A DNA stretch of 64,000 nucleotides. Origin: Taeniopygia guttata (Eukaryota > Chordata > Aves > Passeriformes > Estrildidae). How positions within the stretch are numbered: the stretch's first letter is position 1; every line of letters starts with the position of its first letter. The stretch covers positions 7,378,001 through 7,442,000 of the forward strand of contig NC_133025.1 in NCBI RefSeq assembly GCF_048771995.1, written 5' to 3'. Below, piece by piece: positions 59,439-64,000 of the stretch. The notes under the pieces were generated by a model, which saw only the letters and a program-made list of their open reading frames with translations, was not told where the DNA came from and made no database searches. A program made the translations under genes and the position numbers.

Positions 59439-62400
59439 TTCCTCAAAGATATGTGCTATAACCACACTCATTCACTAACAGGAGCATTCACTTTCTATCA
59501 GATTCAAACTATATGTAGATAAAATGCTGCCTGAGATTCTCTGGTGTTTCAGGAGCAGGATGAAATCTTACTCTTGTAAGAAACTCTTACAAATGAGATT
59601 CCAAATCCTGAGTTATCTCATGTTAATGGAACAATTGCATACATCTATACCTATTTAACTCGATGAAAGACTCGAACACAAAGTTTGCTATGGACCTAAC
59701 AATGTCTTCTTTAGATTAAGTTAGCTTTTCACTAACTCACACTGAGTTTTCTTCCAGAGGCCCTGTGTTCCTGGTAGCCACCAGGTGTCCCTACTGCCAT
59801 GTGCTCCAGACCCACCAGTTGCATCCCAGAGAATCTCTCCCTCTGCTCCAATTAAAGGCCAATTAGCATTGCTCTGTAGGTACAGCAAACTCATTCCTCA
59901 TCAAGCACTAGGGGAAAAGTGAGACTGGGATGTTGCTTGATAAGGCAAAGATGTGAGAAGGAGGATCGACATGCCGATGACTCACATAAATCCTAAAGGC
60001 AAAGTGTGAATTTAATAATCCCAAATCTGATTACATGGGTGGGGACAGAAACCTTGGTGCAGATCCTTTTTCATAATAGAAGAAATAAAGCTTTTATCTG
60101 CAAGATTCAGGGGAAGAAAGGCAAAATATAGAAGTTAGAAAAAGACTTGATTCACATTTGTTTATGAGATTTTTCATATTTACATAGATTTCTATCTGTA
60201 TAGATATGAACCTCATTACATATGGATGCAGCAAGTATATTCATTACTCATTGACAGAAACAAATATTTATATCTATAAATAAACAATCTAGTATTTATA
60301 TAACACTTGTTCATTTGTATGCTCACAGTTTGGTAGGGGCTGGCCATGGAGAATTGCTCAGGCTCTGAAAAGCTGCCATGAAAGAGAGAGAAGCCAGAGA
60401 AGGTGTAACAGAGCTGTGGTGGCAGTTTGTGTGGGTTCTTCACTGCAGAGTGAATCTTCTGTAAGAAAAATTATTACCTTGTGGCCTGGCCTAGGAAGAA
60501 TCCTATAAAGAGCACTCACTCATTCTGAGACTTTTTGTCTTTGGTGACAATCTCGTCATTTCCTGACTTGTACCTGTGTGAGGCTGTAATGGACTGACCA
60601 GCTTGAAAGTCTCTGTGTGTTCATTTTGAGTGTCTGCTCTGTCACTAACCCTCTGTCAGAGTCCTGGAAAATATTAGAGAATGGCAATGTATCCAGGACC
60701 CTCAATACCCAGTCTGCAGGGCTGGGAATGAGGACAATGTCATTATTTTTTCCTGAAACCTCTGCTGGGGCACCTGAATTCGATGGCAGTCACTGCAGGC
60801 TGCACACCTACAGCCTGGTTTGCCATCTGGACATGTCCAGCCCTCTCCATACCTTGAGGCCATGGCAGTAGCAATCCCTCTGAAGCAGTCCAAGACTAGG
60901 AATGGTTCCATAGATATGGCTAAATGTGAGGAAGAAAAAGGATCAGAATTCTAGAGACAGTGAGCAGAGGACAAGGTCTATGTGGATCTGCAGCATTGGG
61001 ATGAGCCATTCTTCCTGCTGTTGAGTTTAGCAGGAAGGCAGCTGTGCAATTCACAGTATCCTAAGGATTTGGTGTTTGGAAGGGATATACAAGAAAACAG
61101 GAAGGAGGAACTGGTTTCTGTAAGATGGGCGTATGGACAGCAGAAGAGGAGAAGGAATGAGACTTTACAGGATCTCTGGCAGAAGAGAAGGGAGAGAAAA
61201 GGCCAGAGCAGATGGGAGGAGCAGATGGATCCCAGCTGGGAAGTGCTTTACTGCGCACTACGAAATCAAAGGCGCTGATGGCGTGTCGTGGGCAGAGTGG
61301 GAGCTTCAGACAGAGTTCATTAGAGGAGCCCTCCCACTGAGTCATGAGGGGCAGAGAGGACACCCCTTGCTTTCTAAAGTCTTTCTTAGAGAGGAGCCTG
61401 AGTGCAGCTGGATCCATTCTGAGCCCCAGACTTTGGCAATAGTTTATGTGCAAAGGTTTTTTGAGGTGTAATCAAACCTTTATACAACTTTGTCCCACAG
61501 GATTAAGGATGGCAAACCAGATGTATTTATATAAATATATATGACTTAGTATTATTATGATTAGACAAAAAGATCTTAATCAAAATTATTTAGTAGACAA
61601 TGCAGGAGCTATAACTATCATAATATAGTGCACTATGAAGTGATATTGAAGCAATTGCATTAAAGCAATTGTATTCAAGCTAGCAAGAACAATTATTAAG
61701 TAGAGATTGATGTTACTCACCCATACCAATGACCATGGGCAGATTTCTTTTGCTCAGTCTCCAGGAATAACCTTTAGGGGCATCCCCAGTGAAGGGAGGA
61801 ATCTCCACACTTACACCCCAAGAAGGGGTATGTTATGTTAAAATTTGGAACTAGGCTTTTGTAATGTAAAGTGATGCACTCTCAGTCCTATGTCTCCAGA
61901 CCAGCTGTGTCAGCTCAACACCTCCAGGTAAGTGATCAGTAGCAGAACTTGTTTGTTCTTTTATCCAGGTATTTTACCAGGCCTACCAAATTTATATCTC
62001 ACTATCAAGATGTTTAACTTTGAGATTGATTTGTCATACTGGTTTCAGCACTAATCAGCACCAAAAGCAGCATGAAGTTCCCTTTTTCATTTACCACTGA
62101 TAGCTTTGGAAATAGAGCATTGTTCAACTTGTTTTTCCAGGCAAAGCATCCTCCTACACAGGAGGAGGTGGGAGGAGAGGGTGGCAAATGCAGTTTTTTC
62201 TGTAGGAGGCACAGGTAAAAGTGGGCAGGTGCTTTCTGCATGGCATTATGCACAGGTCATGTGCAGAGACCGTGGGTGGGCAGGGGGGCTGCAGCTGTGT
62301 AGGGGAGGGAGGGACAACCCGAGGTCCAAGAGCTGCTTCCTTGGCCTATGTCATCCATAAAACCCCAGTAACTGAGTGGTCGTAATCTTGAACTCTGATA

Positions 62401-64000
62401 AATTCAAGCTGTGGGAAGAGAGTGATGTATTCCACAGTGGAAAAACTTGTCCTGTTTTGGAGCTGCACATTGATTTAGCTTTTATGTTGGTTCAGCTTTT
62501 CTTGGCAGTTTTTGCTAAGTGCTGGGTTATCATGAAAGCAATGATAAACCACCTGTGCATTTGAAGGAGATAAAATGTTTCTTAAGGAAAATGTGCTATT
62601 TATGATGTAATTCTACTCTCTGCTGGCAGATGGTGCTGTGATTTATCCAGGAGCTGGGCATCAGCTTTTTTGACTTTGAGAGGATGTGAGCAAGCAGCAT
62701 CTTCTTTATATTTTCATTCGAGTTTGTTCCTCTATTTGTTTTACTACGAAATGAAATTCTCTCCTCTTGTTCTGCTCCCAGCTTCAACTATCTAAGCAGA
62801 TCGGCCAGTTTTGGTTTTGCCTCCTTGGATTATCACAGGGCTGGCAGGAGGAATACAGCTCCAAACCTAAATCTTTCCACTGGAAGAAAATCTATTTGTG
62901 GCAGTATTCCCCACAATTAAGGTTTTCTTATGTTTACAAATCCGGCCTTTCAAACACATTCTCGTCTTGCAGTCTCCCTTTAACAGCAGTCTGAAGTTTC
63001 TGTCAATAGATAAACCTGAGATACAACCTAAACAACCTCTGAGAGTCACTTCTGCCCTAGTTTTTAATGTTTCTTTGTATATCAAATGCTTGATACTGTG
63101 ATGCATTGCTGATTGTTTTCCTTGCAATGTACACTGTCATTAAAGGTTTCACTTAGTGGTTTCTTTGTGGGAAACAAAACACTTTTATGTTTAAAAAAGA
63201 AAAAGAAAAAAGTTTGAAGACATTAGTGAAGGATGGGATTAGCCTATTTAATATCTTTAATATCTAAATTTAAATGTCTGTGCTGTCTAAGAGGTGCACA
63301 GACTCTTCTTGTTTTCCTCAAGAGGTCCATGGAGGACCCATATTCTCAGAGGTTGGCTGAAAGTGCTAAAGCTAAAGGCCAGAAGCACCAAGAAAAAGAA
63401 AAGCCATATTCCTACAGCCAGGACACTTGGGGTCAGACAAGGATTTCTGTTACTTGCCTTGGGTTTTTCCTGTGAGAGTGTAATCTGAAAGTCCAGGCAA
63501 CTGAGTAGGAGACCCATTTTATCCCTCCCATCTGATCATCAGGCTTCCTACCCTGGGCTCATGTCAGGCTCTGTGTAAGAAGCGAGGGAGCAGATCCCCC
63601 CACCATCCCTGCCAAAATGCTGCATGACTGAAACAATCTGGGTTAAGTAAAATGTCCAAAATAGGTAATGTTTTGCTGTTTTTCTGCTTTGTCCTGGATC
63701 TTTCCAGTGACCCAATTTCCAGCACAAACCCATAAAGTTGTTAAAAAGTCAGAGACAAGAGCTGCAAGACGTGAGCAGAAGTGATTGCAGGGAGACATCT
63801 CTCTGGGTGGCTTCACTGCTGAGGAGAACATGCCCGTGGACCCATGCTCCACAATGAGGAGGAGTCTGGACAGAAACCTGCCAGCTTCTGGGGAAGGAAT
63901 TGTGCCAGCAGCTCTCATGTAAAAAGAAGTGAGAGCCTTTTTTCCCTTTTAATGAGAAAACAGTCCATCAGGGAGCAGTTCTGAGGTGTGCCCAGGTGGA

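Larger units (their letters stand above)
58013..64000. other. Gene-free region beyond the DMTF1 promoter
   Basis: No recognised exon was found on either strand. It holds a T/G-rich (GTTT)n tract at 58795-58856 and a 24-bp exact tandem pair at 59391-59438. In mammals the next gene beyond DMTF1 on this side is ELAPOR2 (KIAA1324L), whose first exon is not recognisable in this stretch. Confidence 0.5.

Noticed and set aside
60982-61278. A 98-codon plus-strand frame rich in Arg, Glu and Gln
   Set aside because: It is purine-rich by composition, lacks splice context and matches no family I recognise.
1-64000. tRNA, rRNA, CRISPR, operons or prokaryotic mobile elements
   Set aside because: None seen. 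The only tRNA-like sequence is the SINE head at about 36,070-36,138, and the gene structures are plainly those of a vertebrate.

Overview
This window is vertebrate nuclear DNA, almost certainly from a bird and most likely a passerine. It holds three spliced protein genes with GT-AG introns and the encoded proteins closely match vertebrate families. Scattered 3' ends of CR1 LINEs, the dominant avian repeat, occur throughout. One SINE at about 36,070-36,202 has a tRNA-Ile-like head fused to a CR1-like tail, the build of the passerine TguSINE1 family. Bacterial, phage, CRISPR or operon structure is absent.

Layout. Positions 1-305 hold a CR1 end. MEIG1 follows on the plus strand (coding exons 3898-4056 and 6186-6314), with a possible extra in-frame upstream exon at 1948-2080. 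Positions 6,315-18,200 are largely gene-free. TMEM243 lies on the plus strand (coding exons 18857-18934, 25015-25065, 25909-26013 and 27060-27182) and starts in a CpG island. Its 3' end almost touches that of DMTF1, which runs on the minus strand. DMTF1 has 16 coding exons from 49670 down to 28816, encoding about 767 residues. Its upstream non-coding part reaches a second CpG island at about 56,280-57,420. Positions 58,013-64,000 show no gene.

The convergent TMEM243-DMTF1 pair is the same arrangement as at human 7q21. MEIG1 beside TMEM243 is not the human arrangement as I recall it (human MEIG1 is on 10p). The three genes do not form a pathway: MEIG1 is a spermiogenesis adaptor, TMEM243 is a small multi-pass membrane protein, and DMTF1 is a Myb-like transcription factor of the ARF-p53 axis. 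They are neighbours, not an operon.

The most interesting observations are two candidate in-frame N-terminal exons, one for MEIG1 and one for DMTF1. Others are a 31-bp GC-rich minisatellite plus an exact 82-bp duplication in the DMTF1 CpG island, a near-perfect hairpin at 51,780-51,849, and the abutting 3' ends. I found no convincing novel multi-gene system.
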